Source: SIG672 sp045605765 (GTDB taxonomy: Bacteria > Bacillota > Clostridia > Oscillospirales > CAG-272). Taken from it: 16,671 nt of DNA. A program made the translations under genes and the position numbers. The DNA is taken from the NCBI GenBank assembly GCA_045605765.1, contig JAZUQQ010000028.1:1-16671 (forward strand), written 5' to 3'. The notes beneath the pieces are model-generated. The model had not been told where the DNA came from and ran no database searches. It worked only from the letters and a program-made list of their open reading frames with translations. This document shows positions 6,728 through 13,574 of the stretch, in pieces. Position 1 is the stretch's first letter; every line of letters starts with the position of its first letter.

Positions 6728-7569
6728 AACAATTATCTTTTTTTGATAGCATCGAGCCAGAACCGGCCAGACGGCGCCAGGCGTCCGGACGTTCTGCTAA
6801 TCCTATTATATTCAATGATTACGAAACCTATATAAAAAAGTTTCAGGGAAAGAAAACGACCGACGACACCTATACGCCGCGCGACGTTTTCGAAGCTGTC
6901 CTGCAGTATGTAGGATCTATTTTCGATTTAGGCGGCAAACAGATACTCCGCCCGTTTTACCCTGGTGGAGATTACCAACACGCAAGTTATCCAGCAGAAG
7001 GAGTTGTCGTCGATAATCCGCCTTTTTCGATATTCAAGAAAATAGTAAAATTCTATAGTTCCGAAAAAATACCCTTCTTTCTTTTTGGTCCTGGAATGAC
7101 GATATTAAATATTATAGACCTTTGTTCGGTGGTTGTGGTGGCTGATTCTATTGTATTTGATAACGGGGAAAAAATACGCTGCAATTTTGCGACGAACCTT
7201 TTCGAAACAAACAGGATAACAACTTCTATAGAATTAACAAAGCTGCTTAGAGGTTGCAAAAGCCAGAACAATACAAACCAACTGCCGCTTTATGAATACC
7301 CGGCGCAACTGTTAAGTATTTCAGAACTGCAAACAATAGCGAGAGGGGATAACGATTTTAATTGCGAAATAGGAAAGGACGCTATAAAAATCGAATATAT
7401 CAATAATAAAAAACTGTTTGGCCCTCATTTACTAGTTAGTAAGAAGAAAGCCGACGAAAAGTTTAACATAAAAAGACAGATAAAGAAGAAGGAAGAAAAG
7501 GAACGAATAGTCGTAAATTTCACAGAACAAGAAAAAATATTATGTGATATTCTCGACAAAAAGAAATAA
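6724..7569 (+). CDS. Adenine-specific DNA methyltransferase (orphan)
   Basis: The 281-aa protein contains DNPPFS (residues 97-102), the catalytic motif IV of N6-adenine methyltransferases, after a likely S-adenosylmethionine-binding segment ILRPFYPGGDYQ (74-85, equivalent to the E-P-F/G loop). The N-terminus (TYTPRDVFEAVLQYV) also fits this class, which is widespread in phages. The C-terminus is a Lys/Glu-rich extension with helical character that may bind DNA. It probably methylates adenine in phage DNA, either against host restriction or to mark replicated DNA; the recognition sequence cannot be read. The gene overlaps the exonuclease by 4 nt and is followed after 38 bp by a PD-(D/E)XK-like gene. 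Confidence 0.85.
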   Translation: MKQLSFFDSIEPEPARRRQASGRSANPIIFNDYETYIKKFQGKKTTDDTYTPRDVFEAVLQYVGSIFDLGGKQILRPFYPGGDYQHASYPAEGVVVDNPPFSIFKKIVKFYSSEKIPFFLFGPGMTILNIIDLCSVVVVADSIVFDNGEKIRCNFATNLFETNRITTSIELTKLLRGCKSQNNTNQLPLYEYPAQLLSISELQTIARGDNDFNCEIGKDAIKIEYINNKKLFGPHLLVSKKKADEKFNIKRQIKKKEEKERIVVNFTEQEKILCDILDKKK

Positions 7570-7607
7570 TAATCATATCTTTAATAAAACAATCAAAAGA
7601 AAACAGT

Positions 7608-8051
7608 ATGGAAAAATTTCATTTTGAAGAAGAAGAAGAAAGCGAAATAGGAATGGCACGTCCTATGATAGAACATAATTTTGTTGAATTTCTTATTTGT
7701 AAATTTATAGGTAAAATATGGGGATCAAAGAAAATTCTTAGGTCTAAATATATTCCAGCAAACGAAGAACCAGTAACAAAAATAAGAGAGACTTTAACTC
7801 CTGATTTTACAGTAAAAGAAAGAAATACATTAAAAACAAAGCTTTTAATAGAAGTAACGAGAAATACTGATAATGATCAGGAAAAAATAAAAATTTACAA
7901 ATTAATGGGAATTGAAGCCGAAATGTTTGTTTATAATTACATACAAAACAAATGGTATAAAGCAAACGAAGAGGGGATGCTCGAAGAAGGTAGTTATTGC
8001 AATTTGTTTAACTGTCTTTTAAAGGAAGCGACAGATCCTTATATTATATAA
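7608..8051 (+). CDS. PD-(D/E)XK-type (Uma2-like) nuclease-fold protein
   Basis: The 147-aa product has an N-terminal acidic run (EEEEESE) and then a core resembling the restriction-endonuclease fold in Uma2-like proteins: TPDFTV with D66, LLIEVTRNT with E82, then a helix DNDQEKIKIYKLMGI with K93 and a strand MFVYNY. The classical ExK lysine is replaced by Thr (EVT), but in Uma2-type proteins the lysine can come from the following helix, so activity is possible but unproven. The gene is far more AT-rich than its neighbours (13 G+C of 60 bases at 7681-7740 against 30 of 60 at 6961-7020), pointing to separate acquisition. Beside an adenine methyltransferase it could form a restriction-modification or host-DNA-degrading pair; that is inference. 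Confidence 0.6.
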   Translation: MEKFHFEEEEESEIGMARPMIEHNFVEFLICKFIGKIWGSKKILRSKYIPANEEPVTKIRETLTPDFTVKERNTLKTKLLIEVTRNTDNDQEKIKIYKLMGIEAEMFVYNYIQNKWYKANEEGMLEEGSYCNLFNCLLKEATDPYII

Positions 8052-8066
8052 GAAATTAAAGACCAA

Positions 8067-8099
8067 AAGCCTGGCACAATAGGTGCCGGGCTTTTTTTT
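8067..8099 (+). terminator. Rho-independent terminator ending the replication operon
   Basis: An 11-bp stem, AAGCCTGGCAC (8067-8077) with GTGCCGGGCTT (8083-8093, one G:U), a 5-base loop and a run of eight T (8092-8099). It separates the replication operon from the non-coding region at 8100-8598. Confidence 0.95.
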
Positions 8100-8216
8100 G
8101 TGCCTGAATGTGTCCAGCTGGTGAATTATGGGCACGCAAAAAAATTTATAAACGGCGTATATTTCCGCTATGATGCAGTTTTTTGTTTTTTTCTGTTTTT
8201 CAATTTTTTTTATAAA

Positions 8217-8418
8217 AACTGCGACAAAGCAAAAAAAACATACTAAACAAACAGAAATACAATTTATTGCAGTGTTTCAAAAACTGCGACAAACTGCGAC
8301 AAACTGCGACGGCAACTGCGACGGCTGCGACAGCAACTGCGACAGAAAAAAACGATTTAAAATACTGAAAATAAGATATTTTTAATTTAGTGTTGCAGTT
8401 GTCGCAAATGTCGCAGTT
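8217..8418. repeat. AACTGCGAC iteron cluster, direct and inverted
   Basis: Exact direct copies of AACTGCGAC start at 8217, 8282, 8292, 8302, 8314 and 8335; a shortened copy (CTGCGAC) is at 8325. The run 8282-8310 has an exact 10-bp period, one helical turn. An inverted exact copy GTCGCAGTT is at 8410-8418 with a degenerate one (GTCGCAAAT) at 8401-8409. No spacers of CRISPR type are present. Such repeats are typical binding sites for replication initiators. Confidence 0.85.
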
Positions 8419-8516
8419 TTTTAAGGTCCATAAAAAAGCCGTTAAAAACTGCCTCATTTCCTCAATTTTTTTTACAAAAAAACGTTATAAATATGCAGAT
8501 TTTATATAATATACAT

Positions 8517-8524
8517 TATATTTG
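8517..8524 (+). promoter_or_regulatory. Candidate Bacteroidota-type promoter -7 box before the late operon
   Basis: TATATTTG matches the TAnnTTTG -7 consensus of Bacteroides promoters and lies 75 bp before the first late gene. I see no good TTG -33 box at the usual distance, so the promoter may need an activator bound to the repeats that begin here. Confidence 0.4.
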
Positions 8525-8594
8525 CTGTATAAATACGTGGTGAATAACTGCTATATACGTGCTATATATAGGTTTTATACCTGCTAAATACTGG
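8523..8594 (+). promoter_or_regulatory. Four phased TGCTATATACGTG-like repeats, possible late operator
   Basis: Imperfect direct repeats start at 8523 (TGCTGTATAAATACGTG), 8549 (TGCTATATACGTG), 8560 (TGCTATATATAGG) and 8582 (TGCTAAATACTGG). The steps are 26, 11 and 22 bp, close to multiples of a helical turn for the last three. They run up to 4 bp before the late operon's first ATG, as expected of an operator where several protein copies bind one DNA face. Confidence 0.5.
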
Positions 8595-8598
8595 TTAA

Positions 8599-9060
8599 AT
8601 GGAAAACAAAAAGATCGGAATTTTCGCCGCTATTGCTGCTATTGCGGTAGCTGCTTTTACTTACATTAAGAGCGCAACAAAACTTCTAAACTTGAAGGCG
8701 GCCTTCAACGGGCTAAAGGTCCACAAAATCGACCTTTCTAATTTATCGATCGTATTACGCGTTAATTTGGCGATCGTTAATCCGAATAAAGAAGCGCTAA
8801 CGGCAACGAATGTAACAGGCAACCTACAGAAGGACGGAACCCTCGTCGCTACTTTCAACTGGGCCGGAGAAAGAACGCTGGCAGGTAATAACGCGGTTAC
8901 TACAATTAATGATATAGAATTTCGCGTAATGCTAAACGCTAATACAGTAATGGCGATTTACAAAAATGGAGGGTTGAAAAATTTCGGAGATTTTGTCGTA
9001 TCTGGCCGGATCACCGCCGACGGGAACACCTATCCAGTTAATACGACTATAAAGCTATAG
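8599..9060 (+). CDS. Membrane-anchored LEA2/WHy-domain protein
   Basis: The 153-aa protein has one N-terminal hydrophobic helix (residues 6-23, IGIFAAIAAIAVAAF) and then an LEA14/WHy-type beta-sandwich: alternating strands (LSIVLRVNLAIVNPNKEALT, then NVTGNL) with the family's NPN motif at 61-63, and a closing DFVVSGRITADGN segment. LEA2/WHy domains are best known from desiccation and stress proteins but also occur in bacterial envelope proteins. As first gene of the late operon with a membrane anchor it is probably a virion membrane protein displaying a beta-sandwich. It is followed after only 2 bp by the 747-aa gene. Confidence 0.75.
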   Translation: MENKKIGIFAAIAAIAVAAFTYIKSATKLLNLKAAFNGLKVHKIDLSNLSIVLRVNLAIVNPNKEALTATNVTGNLQKDGTLVATFNWAGERTLAGNNAVTTINDIEFRVMLNANTVMAIYKNGGLKNFGDFVVSGRITADGNTYPVNTTIKL

Positions 9061-9062
9061 TT

Positions 9063-11306
9063 ATGCAGGATCTTTGGCAAATAGCGGTTAAAACAATAAA
9101 GGGGCAGCCGTTCAGGCTCCAACAGCTTGGCTCCGGTAATGCTGGATCTATTATGCGCGCTGTTCTGTCTTGTCAGGATGCAGCACAGCAACAAACAAAA
9201 GCTTTTGCCGACCGATTAAAAACTATTTACGGCCGGAACCGCCGACGCCTATTGTATGACTTATATAATACCATTTGCGCAAACGTCCGGTTACGATATG
9301 ACCCGGCCGGCGTGCAACTGGTCCGAAAGCCTAGCAATGTAGTAGCAGAACGGGCGTGCGATTGCAAAAGCTACAGTTTGTTTATTTCGGCTGTTCTGGC
9401 TAACCTGGGAATAAAAAACGCTTTCCGCTTTGTGTCCTTTGGACCTGGCCGCGAAATTACACACGTATATATAATTGCTTATCCTGACGGAGGGGCGCCA
9501 GTCGTTCTCGACTGTAACCTCCGAAGCTTTAACAAGGAAACTAACTATTATAAAAAAAGAGACGTTATGGCACAAATTAGCGCTATTGGTAAATTAGAGA
9601 AGACGAACTGGAGAAACGGCCGAAGCCTGGCACAAATGACGGATCCGGAACTCGGACTGCGTATCCACATCGAAGGACTAAAAAGCGACCTACAAACACG
9701 TAGGGTAAAAAATAATCCAGCATTAGCAGCAACCATCCGCGCCGGCATCGATTACGAGGGCGACCTCCTAAAAACGTATCAAGCAGCAGTCGAGAAGGGC
9801 GGAGCATATAAGGAGCAGGCCGACGCGTTAATCGGTGCTATCGAACACGACTGGAAAACAGGGCGTTATATAAAAATGTCCCGCGCTGAATTGCTAAAGA
9901 AACGCGCGCAAGAGTGGGAAAACGGCACGCGCTATTATGATGACAGTTATATATCTGGCTGGCTTAAAAAAGCGCTAAAAAAGGCCGGATCAGCGCTTAA
10001 AACAGTAGGCAAGACAGTAGCATCGGCAACCGTTAAGACAGTAAAGGCAACAGGGAAGGCAATAGCCAGCTCGGCAAAATTGGCTGCTAATATTACGAAA
10101 ATGGCCACTATTGCGCCAGTTGCCGCCCTGACGTCCAAAGGCCGCGAAGAAATAAAGAAGACGGCACAAGATATAAAAGGAAACGTACAGGAACAGGGCC
10201 AGGCGATCAAGTCAGTAACACTCGCGCCGGTTTCTTCCCTGGTGGAAGAGGTTCTCGACAATATGATGGAGGCTGGCCCGTGGTTCTTGTATGCTTACGC
10301 GATACCAGAAAGCGACATTTCAAAGTATCCGGAAGCTATACAAAAGAAGTGGAAAAAGCAAAAAGAAGCTTATGACAAGATAATAAAATTTGTCGACGTC
10401 GATAAGAGTAAATTAAACTCGATTATTAGAAGCTCTATACAAAGGAAGTTTAACGCTAGCCCTGAAGAAGTGGTCCTCGCTATTATGAATGCAGGTCTAC
10501 AGGCAAAGAAAAACGACCCGGAGCACATCGGCGAACTTTTCACGGCTGCTACAGTAACCGTATTAACAGCTATAACGGCAATAGTTTCCCTAGCTGCTAC
10601 AGTTGTCGGACTGATACTTAAAATAATTGGCGCGGCAAAATCTAATAAAGAGCTGGAACAAGCCGGAGCAGCTGTTAGCGACGCGGGTAAGGTTTTTGCC
10701 GGTGTGTCTGGTTCTTTTAACGGATCTTTTGACAGCGAGGGGAAATTCCAGCTTAACGAGTTTGCAAAAGGTGTACTCGATAACGTCGGAAAGGGTCAAA
10801 AATCGACGTATGGACAGTTAGCCAATACAGCTAGTAAAATGCTTTCAGGCGCAAATGGACAAGATGAAAAAGACTATTATAATAACCTTCTTACGCTATT
10901 AAAGCAGATGCAGGGTACAGCAGGTAACACTGCTATAAAGGATAACGACTTATATAAAATTATTGACTATATGGCAGCAAAAGACGGAATACAGACACAG
11001 CTCGCACAAATGCAAGGCAATCTGGCCAACTTGGAAGACGTCGGCGCGGCTTATGCCGGATTATTGGGCGATCAGTACTTAATTAATAAGGCGCTGAATT
11101 TAACGTCGAAGGAAGCATCGCAAACCGGTAACGACCCGTTAACGCTTGCAAGTGGAGGCGCGGTTACTCCTTTAACGTCGTCGACTTCTGGCTCGTCAAA
11201 AGCCGGTGTTCCCTGGTGGCTTGTTTTTGCCGGCGTAGGTTTGGCAGGTGCTTTGGTATTGTCTGGTAAAAAGAAGGACAAAAAGAAAAAGAAAAACAAA
11301 CGTTAA
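9063..11306 (+). CDS. Large virion protein with transglutaminase-like cysteine protease domain and membrane segments
   Basis: The 747-aa protein is a mosaic. Residues about 60-155 form a transglutaminase-like domain: RACDCKSYS (catalytic Cys101), ITHVYIIAYPDG (His134) and VVLDC (Asp150) give the Cys-His-Asp triad. Residues about 300-390 are a long Lys/Ala/Thr-rich amphipathic stretch able to lie on membrane or DNA. A hydrophobic segment spans 494-522, and a C-terminal helix near 717-734 (WWLVFAGVGLAGALVLSG) ends in a strongly basic tail. This resembles a membrane-embedded virion protein that could aid genome delivery, with the Cys domain cutting peptide bonds of host wall or virion proteins. 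Substrate and cleavage are inferred. It is the largest gene of the genome. Confidence 0.78.
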   Translation: MQDLWQIAVKTIKGQPFRLQQLGSGNAGSIMRAVLSCQDAAQQQTKAFADRLKTIYGRNRRRLLYDLYNTICANVRLRYDPAGVQLVRKPSNVVAERACDCKSYSLFISAVLANLGIKNAFRFVSFGPGREITHVYIIAYPDGGAPVVLDCNLRSFNKETNYYKKRDVMAQISAIGKLEKTNWRNGRSLAQMTDPELGLRIHIEGLKSDLQTRRVKNNPALAATIRAGIDYEGDLLKTYQAAVEKGGAYKEQADALIGAIEHDWKTGRYIKMSRAELLKKRAQEWENGTRYYDDSYISGWLKKALKKAGSALKTVGKTVASATVKTVKATGKAIASSAKLAANITKMATIAPVAALTSKGREEIKKTAQDIKGNVQEQGQAIKSVTLAPVSSLVEEVLDNMMEAGPWFLYAYAIPESDISKYPEAIQKKWKKQKEAYDKIIKFVDVDKSKLNSIIRSSIQRKFNASPEEVVLAIMNAGLQAKKNDPEHIGELFTAATVTVLTAITAIVSLAATVVGLILKIIGAAKSNKELEQAGAAVSDAGKVFAGVSGSFNGSFDSEGKFQLNEFAKGVLDNVGKGQKSTYGQLANTASKMLSGANGQDEKDYYNNLLTLLKQMQGTAGNTAIKDNDLYKIIDYMAAKDGIQTQLAQMQGNLANLEDVGAAYAGLLGDQYLINKALNLTSKEASQTGNDPLTLASGGAVTPLTSSTSGSSKAGVPWWLVFAGVGLAGALVLSGKKKDKKKKKNKR

Positions 11307-11317
11307 TACTAATTATT

Positions 11318-11503
11318 ATGAGCAACATTCTAAAACGCAGCATCGCACGCGCAAAGCGCGAATTATCCCGCGTTTCAAAAAAAGTAGAGCGGGAGGAAAG
11401 ATTGAAGGCGCAGAAGGACGAACTCCGCGTCCTCGAAGCTAAGATCAAGAAGGAGAAGGACACACTCGCACGCTTGCGCGGCGGGTACTCCAGAAAGAAG
11501 TAA
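11318..11503 (+). CDS. Small basic coiled-coil protein
   Basis: The 61-aa product is almost entirely helical by composition, rich in Lys, Arg and Glu with heptad-like Leu/Val spacing (LKRSIARAKRELSRVSKKV, then LRVLEAKIKKEKDTLARL) and a basic end GGYSRKK. It follows the 747-aa gene by 11 bp. A virion DNA-binding or internal packing peptide is the simplest guess. I recognise no family. A longer overlapping frame at 11248-11442 is less likely, as it begins inside the preceding gene and has no coding-like composition. Confidence 0.68.
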   Translation: MSNILKRSIARAKRELSRVSKKVEREERLKAQKDELRVLEAKIKKEKDTLARLRGGYSRKK

Positions 11504-11524
11504 AACAATAAAACAGATAGTAAG

Positions 11525-11938
11525 ATGAAAAAACAAAGCTTAGACATTTCGGAAATCCTGGTCAAAACGGCCGGATCAATGGCCGGCGGCGTCGGCGCGG
11601 CTTGTTTAAAAAAGTTGCCGATAAACTCTAAAATTTCTAACGGTATTGCAATAGCAGCCGGAGCGGTTCTGCCCGTTCTGTTCCCTGGTAATACCCTGGT
11701 AGAGTCTATCGGATCTGGTATGATCGCAGTAGGCGGCCAAAAACTGCTTGCAGATGTGACCGGATCTTCACTTATTGCCGGCGTCGATGTCCCATCGGTA
11801 GCCGTCGACAACTCTATTAGCGGAGCTCCCGCAATTGCCGACGATAACGCTATTAGCGGTATTGTTCCGGCAGTAGCCAATAACAACTCGATTAGCGGTT
11901 TGGAAAGTGTAAATCCTAACGCCGTCGGTATGGACTAA
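11525..11938 (+). CDS. Hydrophobic virion protein with NSISG repeats
   Basis: The 137-aa protein has two or three glycine/alanine-rich hydrophobic stretches (SMAGGVGAACL at 18-28, GIAIAAGAVLPVLFPG at 40-55, SIGSGMIAVGG at 61-71), suggesting membrane insertion. The last third has three near-copies of a 12-13-residue unit centred on NSISG (96-100), NAISG (108-112) and NSISG (121-125), each preceded by Asp or Asn. I do not know the family. Small hydrophobic proteins next to the capsid gene are typical of membrane-containing phages, where they sit in the virion membrane; the repeat part may contact the capsid. That is inference. Confidence 0.65.
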   Translation: MKKQSLDISEILVKTAGSMAGGVGAACLKKLPINSKISNGIAIAAGAVLPVLFPGNTLVESIGSGMIAVGGQKLLADVTGSSLIAGVDVPSVAVDNSISGAPAIADDNAISGIVPAVANNNSISGLESVNPNAVGMD

Positions 11939-11961
11939 AAAACAATTAATTTTTACAGATT

Positions 11962-12636
11962 ATGCAAAATATGGCTTATTTACAGCGCCTGACTTTCGAC
12001 GGATTGCAGGAGCGCTACAAACAGTATGGAGTAGAAGTGCAGCCTTCATACTTGCGTTATGAAAAGCAGCTACAAAACGGCGTAAACCATTATCCGTTTG
12101 CCTTCGAGCCCTCACCAAATGACAGCGTAACAGAAAAGAAGCTTAACAAGAACGATTTGTTCTATGTAACTTCTTTCACTTATGGTTACATCGTTATGGG
12201 AACTACTACTCCTGCAACAGAAGGAGAAACCGCAAGAACTATCAGCGAAGCAAACGCGCCTTTGCATACATTCGCAACAGATAACAATCTGGAAGCGTTG
12301 TATAATGGTTTTATCAACATTACAACTGGATCGAAGATCAATATCGAGCAAATGTCGACTTTGAATTTTAAATACGTTCCTGTCGAATTGACACCAGCCG
12401 TAACGGTTCCAGAGTTCCAAAACGACAAGGTAGCATACGCTAACGTTTCCGACCTTATGCTAGCCGGTACCAAGTCGCACAAAATCGAGCTTAACATTCC
12501 GCCAATTCCAGCCGGCGAAAATCTCATCCCGGCCGAAGCTGACGCGATCTCTAATCCTGAAGTAAAAGTCGTTTTGCAGCTTAACGGCTTTTTGCTGAAA
12601 AACGGCGCTATTATTGCACAAATGGAAAACTTCTAA
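11962..12636 (+). CDS. Probable major capsid protein
   Basis: The 224-aa protein is soluble, has no membrane segment and is strand-rich by eye, with many polar turns (GTTTPATEG, PAGENLIPAEAD), as in a jelly-roll capsid subunit. No sequence family is recognised. The best evidence is codon choice: all 13 isoleucines use ATC (8) or ATT (5) and none ATA, while 4 of the first 9 Ile codons of the next gene are ATA. Bias of this kind marks a very highly expressed gene, and in a phage that is normally the major capsid protein. A structured RNA follows its stop, which would fit setting its mRNA apart. It could instead be one of two capsid proteins together with the 282-aa protein, as in P23-77-like phages. 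Confidence 0.55.
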   Translation: MQNMAYLQRLTFDGLQERYKQYGVEVQPSYLRYEKQLQNGVNHYPFAFEPSPNDSVTEKKLNKNDLFYVTSFTYGYIVMGTTTPATEGETARTISEANAPLHTFATDNNLEALYNGFINITTGSKINIEQMSTLNFKYVPVELTPAVTVPEFQNDKVAYANVSDLMLAGTKSHKIELNIPPIPAGENLIPAEADAISNPEVKVVLQLNGFLLKNGAIIAQMENF

Positions 12637-12647
12637 AGTTCCAAAAG

Positions 12648-12701
12648 CCCCCGGCCAGGCGGTTATCCTGGTACCCCGCCGCTATTGGTTTAGCGCCGGG
12701 G
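12648..12701 (+). promoter_or_regulatory. Structured RNA element between capsid-type genes (three-way junction)
   Basis: An outer stem CCCCGGC (12649-12655) with GCCGGGG (12695-12701) encloses two hairpins: CAGG/CCTG (12656-12659 with 12667-12670) and CGCTA/TAGCG (12680-12684 with 12691-12695; its last base competes with the outer stem). An alternative pairing GGCGG (12658-12662) with CCGCC (12676-12680) is also possible. No T-run follows, so it is not a simple terminator. It may stabilise the upstream mRNA 3' end, guide processing, or lower expression of the next gene. Confidence 0.6.
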
Positions 12702-12722
12702 ATCTAATAAAAAACAAATAAT

Positions 12723-13571
12723 ATGATAAAAAGAAGTCGTATTTGCTGCGAAATAATCCCACATTATATCGCTATTAATGACAATTCGCAGCGTATAACA
12801 CTAATCGAAAATTTGCGCCTTTCTGGTAAGGATATAGAATTCGTCGAAGTTTTCGATTATACCGCCGGTGAAGCTCACTATAATACATTATCGGACGGCA
12901 CCGTCTTAAATGTAGACGAAGAGGAGCTAACAAACACCTGGTTAGTTTTGGTAAACAAAAGCCGCGAAATTATAAACCGCGTGTCTTTTACTGATATACT
13001 ACAGAGACAGCTCCACGGATGCCCGCTCAGCTTGAAGGGGTTGCAGATCGATATATCTAGCAGCTATATTATGCGCACAAGCCCGAAAGCAGCCAGCGTC
13101 GGCACAACTTTACTCCTATTGTTCGGTATATCATCGACCAGAACCGACGAAGAAATAAAAGCAATTCAAAAGGAGGCGTTTGTCGATAATATAGCCGTAC
13201 AGGTTGACGGATCCGGCTATCGTAATGTTTATTTTCCGGACCAGCAAAGCTTCAGAAACAGGCTTTTAACTAAAATAGAGGTCGTAAAATGCGATATTAC
13301 GCCAGACGGTTATATATCGGCTTTTGCAATGCGCGCTGAAAATTACGATAACTGCCCAACTGTTACGCTAGTAGATACTAACGGGCGTATGGTAACAGAC
13401 AAACTGCCGATAGCGCAAATCGCACCTTTCAAAAACGGAAATTATCCGGTATTTTTTGACGAATTCGAATTTGACGGCGTGAACATCGACTGGGCTAGAT
13501 CTTTTCTTTCAGTTGAAGGCGTTATCGGCGAACAACTATTATTTAATGTGACACTAACCAAAAACTGGTAA
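12723..13571 (+). CDS. Probable second capsid or vertex protein
   Basis: The 282-aa protein has no membrane helix and appears strand-rich throughout (for example SREIINRVSFTDIL, YRNVYFPDQQSF, GVIGEQLLFNVTLTKNW). A hydrophobic patch SVGTTLLLLFGIS is too short to be a clear membrane segment. No family is recognised. Its length would fit a small double-jelly-roll capsid subunit or the larger of two capsid proteins. Unlike the 224-aa gene it uses ATA codons freely, so expression is probably lower. It lies after the structured RNA and 3 bp before the next gene. Capsid, penton or vertex protein are all open; the assignment rests on position and composition. Confidence 0.5.
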   Translation: MIKRSRICCEIIPHYIAINDNSQRITLIENLRLSGKDIEFVEVFDYTAGEAHYNTLSDGTVLNVDEEELTNTWLVLVNKSREIINRVSFTDILQRQLHGCPLSLKGLQIDISSSYIMRTSPKAASVGTTLLLLFGISSTRTDEEIKAIQKEAFVDNIAVQVDGSGYRNVYFPDQQSFRNRLLTKIEVVKCDITPDGYISAFAMRAENYDNCPTVTLVDTNGRMVTDKLPIAQIAPFKNGNYPVFFDEFEFDGVNIDWARSFLSVEGVIGEQLLFNVTLTKNW

Positions 13572-13574
13572 ATT

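Larger units (their letters stand above)
8100..8598. other. Non-coding control region, possible replication origin
   Basis: About 500 bases without a supported gene, the largest gap in the genome. In order it holds: an AT-rich entry, a T-rich tract of about 35 bases bounded by GCAGTTTTT (8175-8183) and AAAAACTGC (8214-8222), a cluster of AACTGCGAC iterons, an AT-rich stretch, and phased repeats before the late operon. Iterons next to an easily melted AT-rich tract is the usual layout of iteron-type origins. No replication initiator other than the TOPRIM-SF3 protein is visible, so that protein is the natural candidate to act here. Confidence 0.55.

Noticed and set aside
8100..8216. tRNA or other structured RNA gene after the replication terminator
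   Set aside because: No cloverleaf or T-arm pattern; only short weak pairings.
8281..8343. CRISPR-like repeat array
   Set aside because: Units are 9-12 bp with no spacers and no cas genes; iterons explain it.
8200..8457. Minus-strand frame with a VAVAVAAVAVAV stretch, and the plus-strand frame 8170-8385
   Set aside because: Both are read-throughs of the AACTGCGAC iterons and T-rich tract; low complexity, no start context and no domain.
11164..11886. 240-aa minus-strand frame
   Set aside because: It runs antisense to three well-supported late genes and has low-complexity Ser/Phe-rich composition.
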